From positions 1,364,001-1,428,000 of the forward strand of contig NZ_CP114054.1 in the NCBI RefSeq assembly GCF_026967575.1: a DNA stretch of 64,000 bases, in the 5' to 3' direction. Numbering within the stretch: position 1 is the stretch's first letter; the number at the start of each line of letters is the position of its first letter. Below the pieces are notes generated by a model. The model was not told where the DNA came from, searched no databases, and saw only the letters and a list, made by a program, of their open reading frames with translations. Of this stretch, positions 33,247 through 41,207 are shown one piece after another. Source of the DNA: Aurantiacibacter sp. MUD11 (GTDB lineage: Bacteria > Pseudomonadota > Alphaproteobacteria > Sphingomonadales > Sphingomonadaceae). The translations under genes were made by a program, and so were the position numbers.

Positions 33247-33347
33247 GTCTACTCCTCGACCCGAGGGTCGTTATCCCATTTGCGCGGCGTGCTGCATGCC
33301 CCGCCAGGTGTCCATGCACGCGCGCGCGATGCGTTTGTCATCTTCGG

Positions 33348-33372
33348 GGAACCGGATGGAACCAATTTCGTT
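33348..33372 (+). promoter_or_regulatory. EcfG-type promoter of nepR-ecfG
   Basis: GGAAC (33348-33352), 16 nt, then CGTT (33369-33372), the general-stress sigma consensus of alphaproteobacteria. It lies about 100 nt upstream of nepR and would make the operon autoregulated. A second GGAAC at 33358 has no suitably spaced CGTT. Confidence 0.75.
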
Positions 33373-33473
33373 CCGCACTCATTGATATTGAAACAAATCG
33401 CAGTGTCTCGAATCCCGGCTATTTGGCCCACAGTGGTCGCGAGAACTGCCCTACGACGGGAAAATCCAGGTTC

Positions 33474-33656
33474 ATGTCATCGTCTCGAGACGAAAAAGAG
33501 CTTTCCAAGCCTATGAAAAAACATAAGGAAGCCAAGAAGGGCGACCCGGAATGGGCTTCCGGACTCAAGCGCCTGTACGATTCTGTGGTAGATGAGCCAC
33601 TGCCTGACTCATTCCAGGCCCTGCTCTCCAAGCTTGACGAAAACGAGGGCAAATGA
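33474..33656 (+). CDS. nepR: Anti-sigma factor NepR
   Basis: 60 aa from ATG 33474. Another Met (33513) could also start it, because the family core lies later: DPEWASGLKRLYDSVVDEPL followed by PDSFQALLSKLD, the two-helix NepR motif. NepR binds and holds the sigma factor EcfG until phosphorylated PhyR takes it away. Its stop overlaps the ecfG start as ATGA, so the antagonists are made in step. An EcfG-type promoter precedes it. PhyR is not encoded in this window. Confidence 0.92.
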   Translation: MSSSRDEKELSKPMKKHKEAKKGDPEWASGLKRLYDSVVDEPLPDSFQALLSKLDENEGK

Positions 33657-34285
33657 GCCAAGGGAAGAAAAAACGGGAGCTGCCCGAACGCAGCGCGGAG
33701 GACAAGCGTGCCTTCAAGCGGGAACTGACCGAGGTCGTCCCGCACCTGCGCGCTTTTGCCCGCGGCTTGTGCGGCCGGCCGGACATGGCCGATGATCTTG
33801 TGCAGGAAACCATGCTCAAGGCCTGGGCGGCACAGGAGCGTTTCGAACCGGGTACCTCGATGCGCGCCTGGACCTTCGTGATCCTGCGCAACGCCTACCT
33901 TACCGACATGCGCCGCAACCGCTTCCGCGGCGAGTACGACGAGACCGTGGCCGAGCGCATCCTGACCGCCCCCGCCGGACAGGAAGAGCCGATCCACCTG
34001 TCTGACCTGCATCGCGCCCTGCTCACCCTGCCGCCGGAACGGCGCGAGGCGCTGCTGCTGGTGGGCGCCGGCGGCTTTTCCTACGAGGAAGCGGCCAATA
34101 TCTGCGGCTGTGCCGTCGGCACGATCAAGAGCCGCGTGGGCCGCGCCCGCGCCGCCCTTGCGGGTATGATGGAGGATGGCGACATCCCCGATCGCTCGCA
34201 GGACGACCCCGCCGCCCATCGCGCCATCCTCGAGGAACTCGACGAAGTGGCCGCCGGTCGCGGCGAGGCTGCCGCGAGCAAATAG
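33653..34285 (+). CDS. ecfG: General stress sigma factor EcfG
   Basis: 210 aa, ECF sigma factor of the EcfG group. Region 2 has LCGRPDMADDLVQETMLKAW and FVILRNAYLTDMRRN. Region 4 has LPPERREALLLVGAGGFSYE, then EEAANICGCAVGTIKSRVGR, the promoter -35 recognition helix. The short C-terminal tail (DIPDRSQDDPAAHRAILEEL) is typical of group members in sphingomonads. It directs RNA polymerase to GGAAC-N16/17-CGTT promoters under heat, desiccation, oxidative or osmotic stress. Encoded directly after nepR. Confidence 0.95.
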   Translation: MSQGKKKRELPERSAEDKRAFKRELTEVVPHLRAFARGLCGRPDMADDLVQETMLKAWAAQERFEPGTSMRAWTFVILRNAYLTDMRRNRFRGEYDETVAERILTAPAGQEEPIHLSDLHRALLTLPPERREALLLVGAGGFSYEEAANICGCAVGTIKSRVGRARAALAGMMEDGDIPDRSQDDPAAHRAILEELDEVAAGRGEAAASK

Positions 34286-34360
34286 CGCGCCGCTTGACGC
34301 GCCGCACAGAAAAGACATGGTCGCCAAAGACGACCACCTATCCAGAAGAACACCGCGAAC

Positions 34361-35506
34361 ATGACAGAGGGGGAGGACAAGCAGGACAAGCCGGTGCGTA
34401 GCCGCCGGATGGCCTTTGCCGCGCAGGAACTCCGGCTGATTTCCTCGCTGGTGGTGCTGCTGGCGATCGGCCTGTTCCTGGCCCTGCCCTTCGTGCTGTC
34501 GATCGGGTCGGTGGTGTTCCTGCCGCTGGTCGCGGCGCTGATTCTCACCATCGTCCTGTCTCCGCTGGCGGACAAGCTGGCGACCTGGTTGCCCAACTTC
34601 ATTGCCTCGATCCTGGCGCTGCTGGTCTTCTTCGGCATTCTCGCGCTGGCGCTGACCGCGGTCTTCGCCCCGGCCATGTCGCTTTACGACGAAGTGCCCG
34701 CCATGATCGAACAGGTCAGCGAGCACTTCACGAACTTGCAGGCGACCTTCGCCTGGGTCGGCGAACTGAACGAGCGGCTGGCCGCCATCACCGGCGGGGA
34801 AGACGGGCAGCAGGTGGTGCTGGCCGGGCCGACCATGCTGGAACAGCTGGCCTTCGCCACGCCGACCGTGCTGCTGGAGGTGCTGCTCACCTTCATGCTC
34901 GCCTTCTTCATGATCGAGGCGCGGATTCGCCTGCGCCGCCGGCTGCTGCTGGAGCGCCAGCAGGTGGGCGCCAGCCTGAAGGCCGCGCGCGCCATTCGCG
35001 AGGTGCAGGATCGCGTCGCCGCCTACATCCTCACCGTCGCGCTCATCAACACCGGCGTCGGCATAATCGTGGCACTGGGCGCCTGGCTGCTGGGGCTGGA
35101 GGCGCCGATCATGTGGGGCGGCCTGGCCGCCCTGCTCAATTTCATCCCCTATGTCGGCCCGTTGCTGATGACCGTGCTGCTCGGCCTGTTCGGCATCGGC
35201 TCGGCGGACATCCTGCTCGTCGGCCTGATACCGGCGGCACTCTACCTTGGCCTGCATACCATCGAGGCCAATGTCATCACGCCGGCCGTGCTGGGCGCGC
35301 GCTTCACCATGAACCCGGTGCTGATCCTGCTGGCACTGTCCTATTTCGGCTGGATCTGGGGCGTCACCGGCGCCCTGCTCTCGGTACCGATCCTGCTGAC
35401 GCTGACCGCTCTTGTGGACCAGCTGGGGCGGCCCAATCTCATCGGTTTCCTGTTCGGCGAACCGCTGTTCCAGACCAATATCCTCGACCTGACCGCCGAA
35501 GACTAG
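34361..35506 (+). CDS. AI-2E family transporter
   Basis: 381 aa inner-membrane protein of the AI-2E (PerM/TqsA) family. After a charged N-terminus come paired hydrophobic segments (LISSLVVLLAIGLFLALPFV), a long amphipathic middle loop (MIEQVSEHFTNLQATFAWVG), then the conserved C-terminal half: LLNFIPYVGPLL, GLHTIEANVITPAVLGARF and a final LLSVPILLTLTALVD. Members export small solutes, or sodium in some cases; a role in signal export is not established here. It lies 75 nt after ecfG on the same strand and may be read with it. Confidence 0.88.
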   Translation: MTEGEDKQDKPVRSRRMAFAAQELRLISSLVVLLAIGLFLALPFVLSIGSVVFLPLVAALILTIVLSPLADKLATWLPNFIASILALLVFFGILALALTAVFAPAMSLYDEVPAMIEQVSEHFTNLQATFAWVGELNERLAAITGGEDGQQVVLAGPTMLEQLAFATPTVLLEVLLTFMLAFFMIEARIRLRRRLLLERQQVGASLKAARAIREVQDRVAAYILTVALINTGVGIIVALGAWLLGLEAPIMWGGLAALLNFIPYVGPLLMTVLLGLFGIGSADILLVGLIPAALYLGLHTIEANVITPAVLGARFTMNPVLILLALSYFGWIWGVTGALLSVPILLTLTALVDQLGRPNLIGFLFGEPLFQTNILDLTAED

Positions 35507-35590
35507 CGCGCAATCGGCGCCCGATTTGCCCCCTGCGGGCGAATCACATATTCTCCCCTCGTTTCAGACCGCTAATTCGGGAGGGGAGTA

Positions 35591-36091
35591 ATGCGGACCA
35601 AATTGATCGCGGGAATCGCGATCGCTGCTTGCGCCGGCGTCGCGCAGGCGCAAGGTGCCTCGCAATGGGGTTATTTCGAAGCTGACGGACAGCCGTTGCA
35701 GGCGGGCGTGGTCTCGCCCGATGGCGGGCAGTTGATCCTGAAATGCGACGACACGGGCGAAGGCAGCGTCTTCGCCGTCATCGTTTCCCCGCAACGCCTG
35801 CGGCCTTCGACCACCCGCCCGCAAGTGCGGGCGCTGTGGCTGCAATTCGACGGCGGCAACCGCGAGGAAGTGCGCTGGCGCTACTATGAAACCTCGGTCA
35901 CCGCGCTCAACACCCGCCGCGACCAGACGCTGGAGCCGTTCCTGCGCGACATGGTCGAGGCCGACCAACTGACCGTCCGGTTCGATCCGGCGGACAGCCA
36001 GCCGTTCTCGATCAACTTCACCGTGACGGGCGCACGCGAGGCCATCGATCGCGTGTTCGAAAGCTGCGAGGACGAAAGCATCATCGACTAG
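35591..36091 (+). CDS. Exported hypothetical protein
   Basis: 166 aa with GGGAGGGGAG before the ATG. The signal peptide is about residues 1-20 (LIAGIAIAACAGVAQA-Q). The mature part is a small beta-rich domain (WGYFEADGQPLQAGVVSPDG, then LILKCDD, and LTVRFDPADSQPFSINFTVTG) with one cysteine near its start and one near its end that could form a disulfide. This layout recalls invasion-associated-locus-B-like periplasmic proteins, but I cannot assign the family. A bidirectional terminator follows. Confidence 0.65.
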   Translation: MRTKLIAGIAIAACAGVAQAQGASQWGYFEADGQPLQAGVVSPDGGQLILKCDDTGEGSVFAVIVSPQRLRPSTTRPQVRALWLQFDGGNREEVRWRYYETSVTALNTRRDQTLEPFLRDMVEADQLTVRFDPADSQPFSINFTVTGAREAIDRVFESCEDESIID

Positions 36092-36110
36092 GCGCGATCG
36101 CCATGAAAAA

Positions 36111-36139
36111 GGGGCGCGCTCCGCCATGGAGCGCGCCCC
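36111..36139. terminator. Bidirectional rho-independent terminator
   Basis: A 12-bp perfect stem GGGGCGCGCTCC/GGAGCGCGCCCC with loop GCCAT, five A's before it and TTCTT after it. It can end both the exported-protein gene (+) and sodB (-). Confidence 0.85.
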
Positions 36140-36166
36140 TTCTTGCGTGCTTGGGCCGGAAAGGCC

Positions 36167-36778
36167 TTAGCCCGGATACTTCCAGGCCGTGCCGCGCGCC
36201 AGATTGTCGGCGGCGAAATCCCAGTTGAGGTGGCCTTCGACCACGGCATCGAGGTAGCTCGGACGCGCATTCTGGTGGTCGAGGTAGTAGGCGTGCTCCC
36301 ACAGGTCGATCACCAGCAGCGGGTTGGCACCGCTGTCGGCCAGCGTTTCGGCATCGTGGGTGTCGTCCACCTGCAGCTTGCCGCCCTTTTCAACCAGCCA
36401 CACCCAGCCGCTGGCGAAGTGGCCGGCGCCCTTGGACTTCAGCTCGTCCTTCAGCGCGTCGAGCGAGCCGAAGCTCTCGTCGATCTTGGCTGCCAGGTCG
36501 CCCGAGGGGCCGCTGGTGGCCGGTGCCAGCGAATGCCAGAAGAAACCGTGGTTCCACACCTGGGCGCTGTTGTTGAACAGGCCCTTGTCGCTGCCACGGC
36601 TGGCGGTGATGATCTCTTCCAGCGACTTGTCGGCATGGGCGGTGCCTTCGATGGCGGCATTGGTCTTGTCGACGTAGGCCTTGTGGTGCTTGCCATGGTG
36701 GAAGCTGAAGGTCTCGGCGGTGATTGCCGGGGCCAGCGCTTCGCTGTCGAACGGCAGGTCGATAAGTGAAAAAGCCAT
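36167..36778 (-). CDS. sodB: Superoxide dismutase (Fe type)
   Basis: 203 aa from ATG 36778, with GGAGGAACC upstream. It dismutates superoxide to peroxide and oxygen in the cytoplasm. Metal ligands are visible: FHHGKHHKAYVDKTN (first His), NHGFFWHSL (second His), and DLWEHAYYLDHQN (Asp and His). FNNSAQVWNH and the absence of a signal peptide fit the cytoplasmic Fe-SodB group. A cambialistic or Mn preference cannot be excluded from sequence. Monocistronic, closed by the shared terminator. Confidence 0.95.
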   Translation of the reverse strand: MAFSLIDLPFDSEALAPAITAETFSFHHGKHHKAYVDKTNAAIEGTAHADKSLEEIITASRGSDKGLFNNSAQVWNHGFFWHSLAPATSGPSGDLAAKIDESFGSLDALKDELKSKGAGHFASGWVWLVEKGGKLQVDDTHDAETLADSGANPLLVIDLWEHAYYLDHQNARPSYLDAVVEGHLNWDFAADNLARGTAWKYPG

Positions 36779-36951
36779 GTGCTTGGTTCCTCCTGTCAAA
36801 CGGGTCTTCGTGCAACCAATGCGCGAGAGCGCAGGTTGTTGCACGCGGGGCGATAAATTCCTGAGCCTCCTGCCCGTCGCCTGCCCCCGTGACAAGAGGG
36901 ACGAATGGCGGCATGGCATTCTGCAAGAATTCGAACGGGCAAGGGATACCC

Positions 36952-38289
36952 ATGGGACGCACCTATTTCGGCACTGACGGGATTCGCGGCAGGGCCAACG
37001 GCAGGAAATTGAACGCGGCCATCGCGATGAAAGTCGGCCAGGCCGCGGGCCGCCACTTCCTGCGCGGCGCGCACAAGCATCGCGTGGTGATCGGCAAGGA
37101 CACGCGCCTGTCCGGCTACATGATGGAAAACGCGCTGGTGGCCGGCTTCACCAGCGTCGGCATGGACGTGATCATGACCGGGCCGCTGCCCACGCCCGCG
37201 GTCGCCCTGCTGACGCGCGAGATGCGCGCCGATATCGGGGTGATGATCTCCGCCAGCCACAACCCTTACGAGGACAACGGCATCAAGCTGTTCGGGCCTG
37301 ACGGGTTCAAGCTGTCCGACGAGGACGAGGAAGCAATCGAGGCCGCGATGGCTGTGGAACAGCCGCTGGCCGAAGGCGACGCCATCGGCCGAGCACGCCG
37401 GATCGAGGACGCGCGCGGGCGCTACATCCACGCGGTCAAGCAGTCGCTGCCCGAGGACGTGCGTCTCGACGGGCTGAAGATCGTGGTCGATTGCGCCAAT
37501 GGCGCCGCCTACAATGTTACGCCCACCGCCATCTGGGAACTGGGCGCGGAAGTGGTCGCCATGGGTGTCGAGCCCAATGGCCTCAACATCAACGACGGCG
37601 TCGGCTCCACCGCGCTCGATGCGATCCAGCAGCGCGTGGTGGACGAGGGCGCGGACCTTGGCATTGCGCTGGATGGCGATGCCGACCGGCTGATCGTGAT
37701 CGACGAGAAGGGCCAGAAGGTCGATGGCGACCAGATCATGGCGCTGATCGGCAGCCGCTGGGCCAAGGACGGCAAGCTGCGCGGCGGCGGCGTGGTCGCC
37801 ACCGTCATGTCGAACCTCGGCCTCGAACGCTTCCTGGCGGGCGAAGGGCTGGAGCTGGTGCGCACCAAGGTGGGTGACCGCTACGTGCTCGAGGCGATGA
37901 AGGCCGGCGGCTACAACGTGGGCGGCGAGCAGTCGGGCCACATGATCCTGCTCGACCACGCCACCACCGGCGACGGCACCGTCGCCGCGCTGCAGGTGCT
38001 CGCCGCGCTGGTGCGCAGCGGCAAGCCTGCCAGCGAGATGCTGCACCTGTTCGATCCCGTGCCGCAGCTGCTCAAGAACGTGCGCTATGAGGGCGGCGAC
38101 CCGCTGGAAGCACCGAGCGTGCAGAAGGTCATCGCGGCGGCCAACGGCGAGCTGGACGGCAAGGGCCGGCTGGTGATCCGCAAGTCCGGTACCGAGCCGC
38201 TGATCCGCGTGATGGCGGAAGGCGATGACGAGGCGCAGGTGAACCGCCTGGTCGACGAAATCTGCGCGGCGGTGGAGGCCGCTGCCTGA
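36952..38289 (+). CDS. glmM: Phosphoglucosamine mutase
   Basis: 445 aa, the usual family length. It converts glucosamine 6-phosphate to glucosamine 1-phosphate for UDP-GlcNAc, peptidoglycan and LPS. It starts [15 protein letters not shown]. The active-site serine loop is [18 protein letters not shown], the metal loop is ALDGDADRL, the sugar-binding loop is GGEQSGHM, and the phosphate-binding loop is [15 protein letters not shown]. Its stop overlaps the start of a DUF1272 gene (TGATG), and thiD follows, so the three are coupled. Confidence 0.96.
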   Translation: MGRTYFGTDGIRGRANGRKLNAAIAMKVGQAAGRHFLRGAHKHRVVIGKDTRLSGYMMENALVAGFTSVGMDVIMTGPLPTPAVALLTREMRADIGVMISASHNPYEDNGIKLFGPDGFKLSDEDEEAIEAAMAVEQPLAEGDAIGRARRIEDARGRYIHAVKQSLPEDVRLDGLKIVVDCANGAAYNVTPTAIWELGAEVVAMGVEPNGLNINDGVGSTALDAIQQRVVDEGADLGIALDGDADRLIVIDEKGQKVDGDQIMALIGSRWAKDGKLRGGGVVATVMSNLGLERFLAGEGLELVRTKVGDRYVLEAMKAGGYNVGGEQSGHMILLDHATTGDGTVAALQVLAALVRSGKPASEMLHLFDPVPQLLKNVRYEGGDPLEAPSVQKVIAAANGELDGKGRLVIRKSGTEPLIRVMAEGDDEAQVNRLVDEICAAVEAAA

Positions 38290-38513
38290 TGCTGGAAATG
38301 CGCCCCGATTGCGAACGCTGTGGGGCTGATGTCCCGGCAGAATTGCCGGGCGCCTTCATCTGCAGCTTCGAATGCACCTTCTGCGCCGAATGCGCGGGCG
38401 AGCTGGACGACACCTGCCCGAATTGTGGCGGCGAACTGGTCGACCGCCCGACCCGGCGCGGCGCGGCGCTGGAGAAGTACCCGGCAAGCACGCAGAGGAA
38501 GCACGAGGCTTGA
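38289..38513 (+). CDS. DUF1272 zinc-binding small protein
   Basis: 74 aa. Cysteines are arranged as CERCG, CSFECTFCAEC and CPNCGG, matching the DUF1272 family, which probably binds one or two zinc ions; the aspartate/glutamate-rich start (LEMRPDCERC) is characteristic. Its role is unknown. It overlaps glmM and thiD at both ends (TGATG and TTGA), so it is translated as part of a three-gene unit. Confidence 0.9.
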   Translation: MLEMRPDCERCGADVPAELPGAFICSFECTFCAECAGELDDTCPNCGGELVDRPTRRGAALEKYPASTQRKHEA

Positions 38514-39262
38514 GCCAGCGCCCACCCCGCGTGCTGGCGATTGCCGGGTCGGATTCGTCCGGCGGGGCCGGTATCCAGGCCGATATCAAGACCATCACCA
38601 TGCTCGGCGGCTATGCCATGACCGCCATCACAGCCGTCACCGCGCAGAACACCCGCGGGGTGAGCGCGGTGGAAGCGCTCTCGCCCGACATGGTGGCCGC
38701 GCAGATCGATGCCTGCCTGGCCGATATCGGCGTCGAGGCGGTGAAGATCGGCATGCTCGGCAGCGCCGACATCGCCGAGGTCGTGGCCGACCGGCTGGAA
38801 GACCTTGGCACGCCGATCGTGTTCGATCCGGTCATGGTCGCCACCAGCGGCTCGGTGCTGGCGGACCCCGCCACCATCGAGGTGTTCGAATGGCTGATGG
38901 AAATCGCCACGCTGACAACGCCCAACGTCCCGGAGCTGGAGGCCCTGGGCGGCAAGTCGGCGATGGGCGAGCGTGGCATTGCCTACCTCGCCAAGGGCGG
39001 CGATGCCGACGGACCGATGGTGGAAGACCGGCTGGTGCGCCCCGGCGCCGAGGACGTCGTGTGGAGCGATGCCCGCATCGTCACCAAGCACACCCACGGC
39101 ACCGGCTGCACCCTGTCGAGCGCCATCGCCACCAGGCTGGCCGCAGGACTCCCGCTGGAGCAGGCCGTGGCCGAGGCCCGGCTGTTCGTGCGCGAAGCCC
39201 TGAAGGCCGCGCCGGGGTTCGGGTTCGGCAGCGGCCCGCTGGGCCACCAGGCGGTGCGCTGA
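38510..39262 (+). CDS. thiD: Hydroxymethylpyrimidine (phosphate) kinase
   Basis: 250 aa. The start is TTG 38510, overlapping the DUF1272 stop, with AGAGGAAG about 10 nt upstream; no ATG precedes the family's opening RVLAIAGSDSSGGAGIQADI. Further motifs are MTAITAVTAQNTRGV, VKIGMLGS, VFDPVMVATSG, TPNVPELEAL and the anion-hole region HGTGCTLSSAIA. It phosphorylates HMP and HMP-P in thiamine synthesis. No other thiamine gene and no TPP riboswitch is visible around it. Confidence 0.95.
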   Translation: MSQRPPRVLAIAGSDSSGGAGIQADIKTITMLGGYAMTAITAVTAQNTRGVSAVEALSPDMVAAQIDACLADIGVEAVKIGMLGSADIAEVVADRLEDLGTPIVFDPVMVATSGSVLADPATIEVFEWLMEIATLTTPNVPELEALGGKSAMGERGIAYLAKGGDADGPMVEDRLVRPGAEDVVWSDARIVTKHTHGTGCTLSSAIATRLAAGLPLEQAVAEARLFVREALKAAPGFGFGSGPLGHQAVR

Positions 39263-39266
39263 AGCG

Positions 39267-40187
39267 CTAGATCTCGCACTCCATGCCGGCAGCGCCATTG
39301 TCTTGCAGGCAGTAGAATTCGCGGATCGCTTCCCAGGCCTCTTCGGCAGTCTCGCACCAGGTGATCAGGTCGAGGTCGCGCTGCGAGATCGTGCCTTCCT
39401 CGGCCAGGGCCTGGAAATCGATCACCCGGTTCCAGAACTCCTTGCCGAACAGCAGGATCGGGATCGGCTTCATCTTGCCCGTCTGCACCAGCGTCAGCAG
39501 TTCGAACAGTTCGTCGAAAGTGCCGAAGCCGCCGGGGAACACCGCCACGGCCCGCGCGCGGATCAGGAAGTGCATCTTGCGGAGCGCGAAATAGTGGAAG
39601 TTCAGCGACAGGTAGGGCGTCACATAGGGATTGGGCGCCTGCTCGTGCGGCAGGATGATGTTGAGGCCGATGCTCTCCGCCCCGGCATCGCTGGCGCCGC
39701 GATTGGCAGCTTCCATGATCGAGGGGCCGCCACCTGAGCAGACGACGAACTGGCGCTTGCCTTCATCGACGATTGCCTTCCCGCTGACTATCCGGGAGAG
39801 GCGATAGGCCTCACCGTAGTATTTCGCCTTCTTGGCCAGGTTGCGCACGATCAGCGCCTGGTCCTCAGGCAGGTTGGCGGCTTCCTCCAACGCCAGTTCC
39901 ACCGATTCCGGCGGCGGGATGCGGGCAGAGCCGTACATCACCAGGGTCGAACCCACGCGCGCCTCGTCGAGGATCATTGTCGGCTTCAGCAGCTCCAGCT
40001 GGAAGCGGACGGGACGCAGTTCCTCGCGCAGCAGGAAATCCTGGTCGCGGAAGGCCAGACGATAGGCAGGATGACGCGTCTGCGGAGTATCGTCATCCAG
40101 ATCGTCGGCGAAACCCGCCTCCATGTCGGCGTGGTAAAACCTGTAATCCTTCAAGTCGTTGTCGGGATCCTTGGGCGTGTCGGTCAC
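39267..40187 (-). CDS. LOG family (TIGR00730-type) nucleotide-processing protein
   Basis: 306 aa. The Rossmann-like core has VMYGSARIPPP, VVCSGGGPSIMEAANRGA and AVFPGGFGTFDELFELLT, the PGGxGTxxE motif of lysine-decarboxylase-like (LOG) phosphoribohydrolases. It carries about 80 extra N-terminal residues (acidic start DTPKDPDNDLKD), as in the longer bacterial subgroup. Enzymes of this type cleave nucleotide monophosphates to base and ribose 5-phosphate, including cytokinin precursors, so the annotation as lysine decarboxylase in old databases is wrong. Convergent with thiD. Confidence 0.9.
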   Translation of the reverse strand: MTDTPKDPDNDLKDYRFYHADMEAGFADDLDDDTPQTRHPAYRLAFRDQDFLLREELRPVRFQLELLKPTMILDEARVGSTLVMYGSARIPPPESVELALEEAANLPEDQALIVRNLAKKAKYYGEAYRLSRIVSGKAIVDEGKRQFVVCSGGGPSIMEAANRGASDAGAESIGLNIILPHEQAPNPYVTPYLSLNFHYFALRKMHFLIRARAVAVFPGGFGTFDELFELLTLVQTGKMKPIPILLFGKEFWNRVIDFQALAEEGTISQRDLDLITWCETAEEAWEAIREFYCLQDNGAAGMECEI

Positions 40188-40303
40188 GCAATGCTCCTTC
40201 TTGATGTCTCTTGCCCGGGGCCTAAACCCTGGGGCTAGTGTTGGGAAGGCCCGACTGCCCCAGTGCTGGACGCGCGGCCCGGCCTCGCTAATGTCGGCCC
40301 GTC

Positions 40304-41185
40304 ATGACCATTCCGGAACGCCTCCACCCTGCCCCCCTGTCACAACAGCATTATGATTACATAACGCTGAAGCCGCTTTCCGGCACCATCGGGGCCGAGG
40401 TGACCGGGGTCGATCTCAACCGGCTGACACCTGCCCAGACGCAGGAATTGCGCGATGCCTTTGCCCGCTATCTGGTGCTGGCCATTCGCGACCAGCAGGA
40501 CCTGACGCCGGAGAACCACATCGCCTTCGTCACGCTGTTCGGGGAGATGCAGCCGATCGTGCATCTCGACCACGTGCCCGGCCATCACGGCATCCAGCCG
40601 ATCCACCGGGACGCAGGTGATAAGAGGCGCATCACCGGCGAGTTGTTCCACAACGACAGCACATACCTGCCCACCCCGCCCATCGCGATTGCCATGCGCG
40701 CGGTGACGCTGCCGCCCGCCGGCGGGGATACGGCATTCGCCAACCTGCAGCTGGCCTTCGACATGCTCTCCCCCACCATGCAGGACTTCCTCGAGAGCCT
40801 GCGCGTGGTGCACAGCGCCAAGCGGCTGTTCGGCAGCGGGGCGGACCAGTCGATCGTGCGGATGAAGGCAATGGACCCGAACGAGGGCGACCGCGAGGTG
40901 ACGCACCCGCTGGTGATCACCCATCCGGTGTCGGGCCGGAAGTCGATCTTCGTCAATCCCGCCTATTGCCTGGGCATCGAGGGGATGCACGAGAGCGAGA
41001 GCCAGGCGATCTTCGCCTTCCTGTTCCAGCACTGCGCGCAGATCGCGCTGACCGCGCGCGTGCGGTGGGAGCCGGGCACGCTGGTGTTATGGGACAATTG
41101 GGCCGCGCATCATTCCGCCATCGGCGATTATGAAGGACACCAGCGCACGCTGCACCGCGTTTCGGTGGGCGGTTTCACGCCCTAA
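40304..41185 (+). CDS. TauD/TfdA family Fe(II)/2-oxoglutarate dioxygenase
   Basis: 293 aa. The family start ITLKPLSGTIGAEVTGVDLN is present. Iron ligands fit HND in ELFHNDSTYLPTPP (His and Asp) and the distal His in WDNWAAHHSAIGDY; the 2-oxoglutarate arginine fits HQRTLHRVSVGG. GGDTAFANLQLAF is the usual structural motif. It couples 2-oxoglutarate decarboxylation to hydroxylation, often of sulfonates (taurine) or aryloxyalkanoates. The nearby sulfur genes are on the other strand, so a link to sulfur release from organosulfonates is possible but unproven. Confidence 0.92.
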   Translation: MTIPERLHPAPLSQQHYDYITLKPLSGTIGAEVTGVDLNRLTPAQTQELRDAFARYLVLAIRDQQDLTPENHIAFVTLFGEMQPIVHLDHVPGHHGIQPIHRDAGDKRRITGELFHNDSTYLPTPPIAIAMRAVTLPPAGGDTAFANLQLAFDMLSPTMQDFLESLRVVHSAKRLFGSGADQSIVRMKAMDPNEGDREVTHPLVITHPVSGRKSIFVNPAYCLGIEGMHESESQAIFAFLFQHCAQIALTARVRWEPGTLVLWDNWAAHHSAIGDYEGHQRTLHRVSVGGFTP

Positions 41186-41207
41186 CACAGCGGTCGCGTT
41201 TACGCGG

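Noticed and set aside
38372..38509. Longer N-terminus for ThiD from an upstream ATG
   Set aside because: The extra residues are an out-of-frame reading of the DUF1272 gene; ThiD homology begins right after the TTG at 38510.
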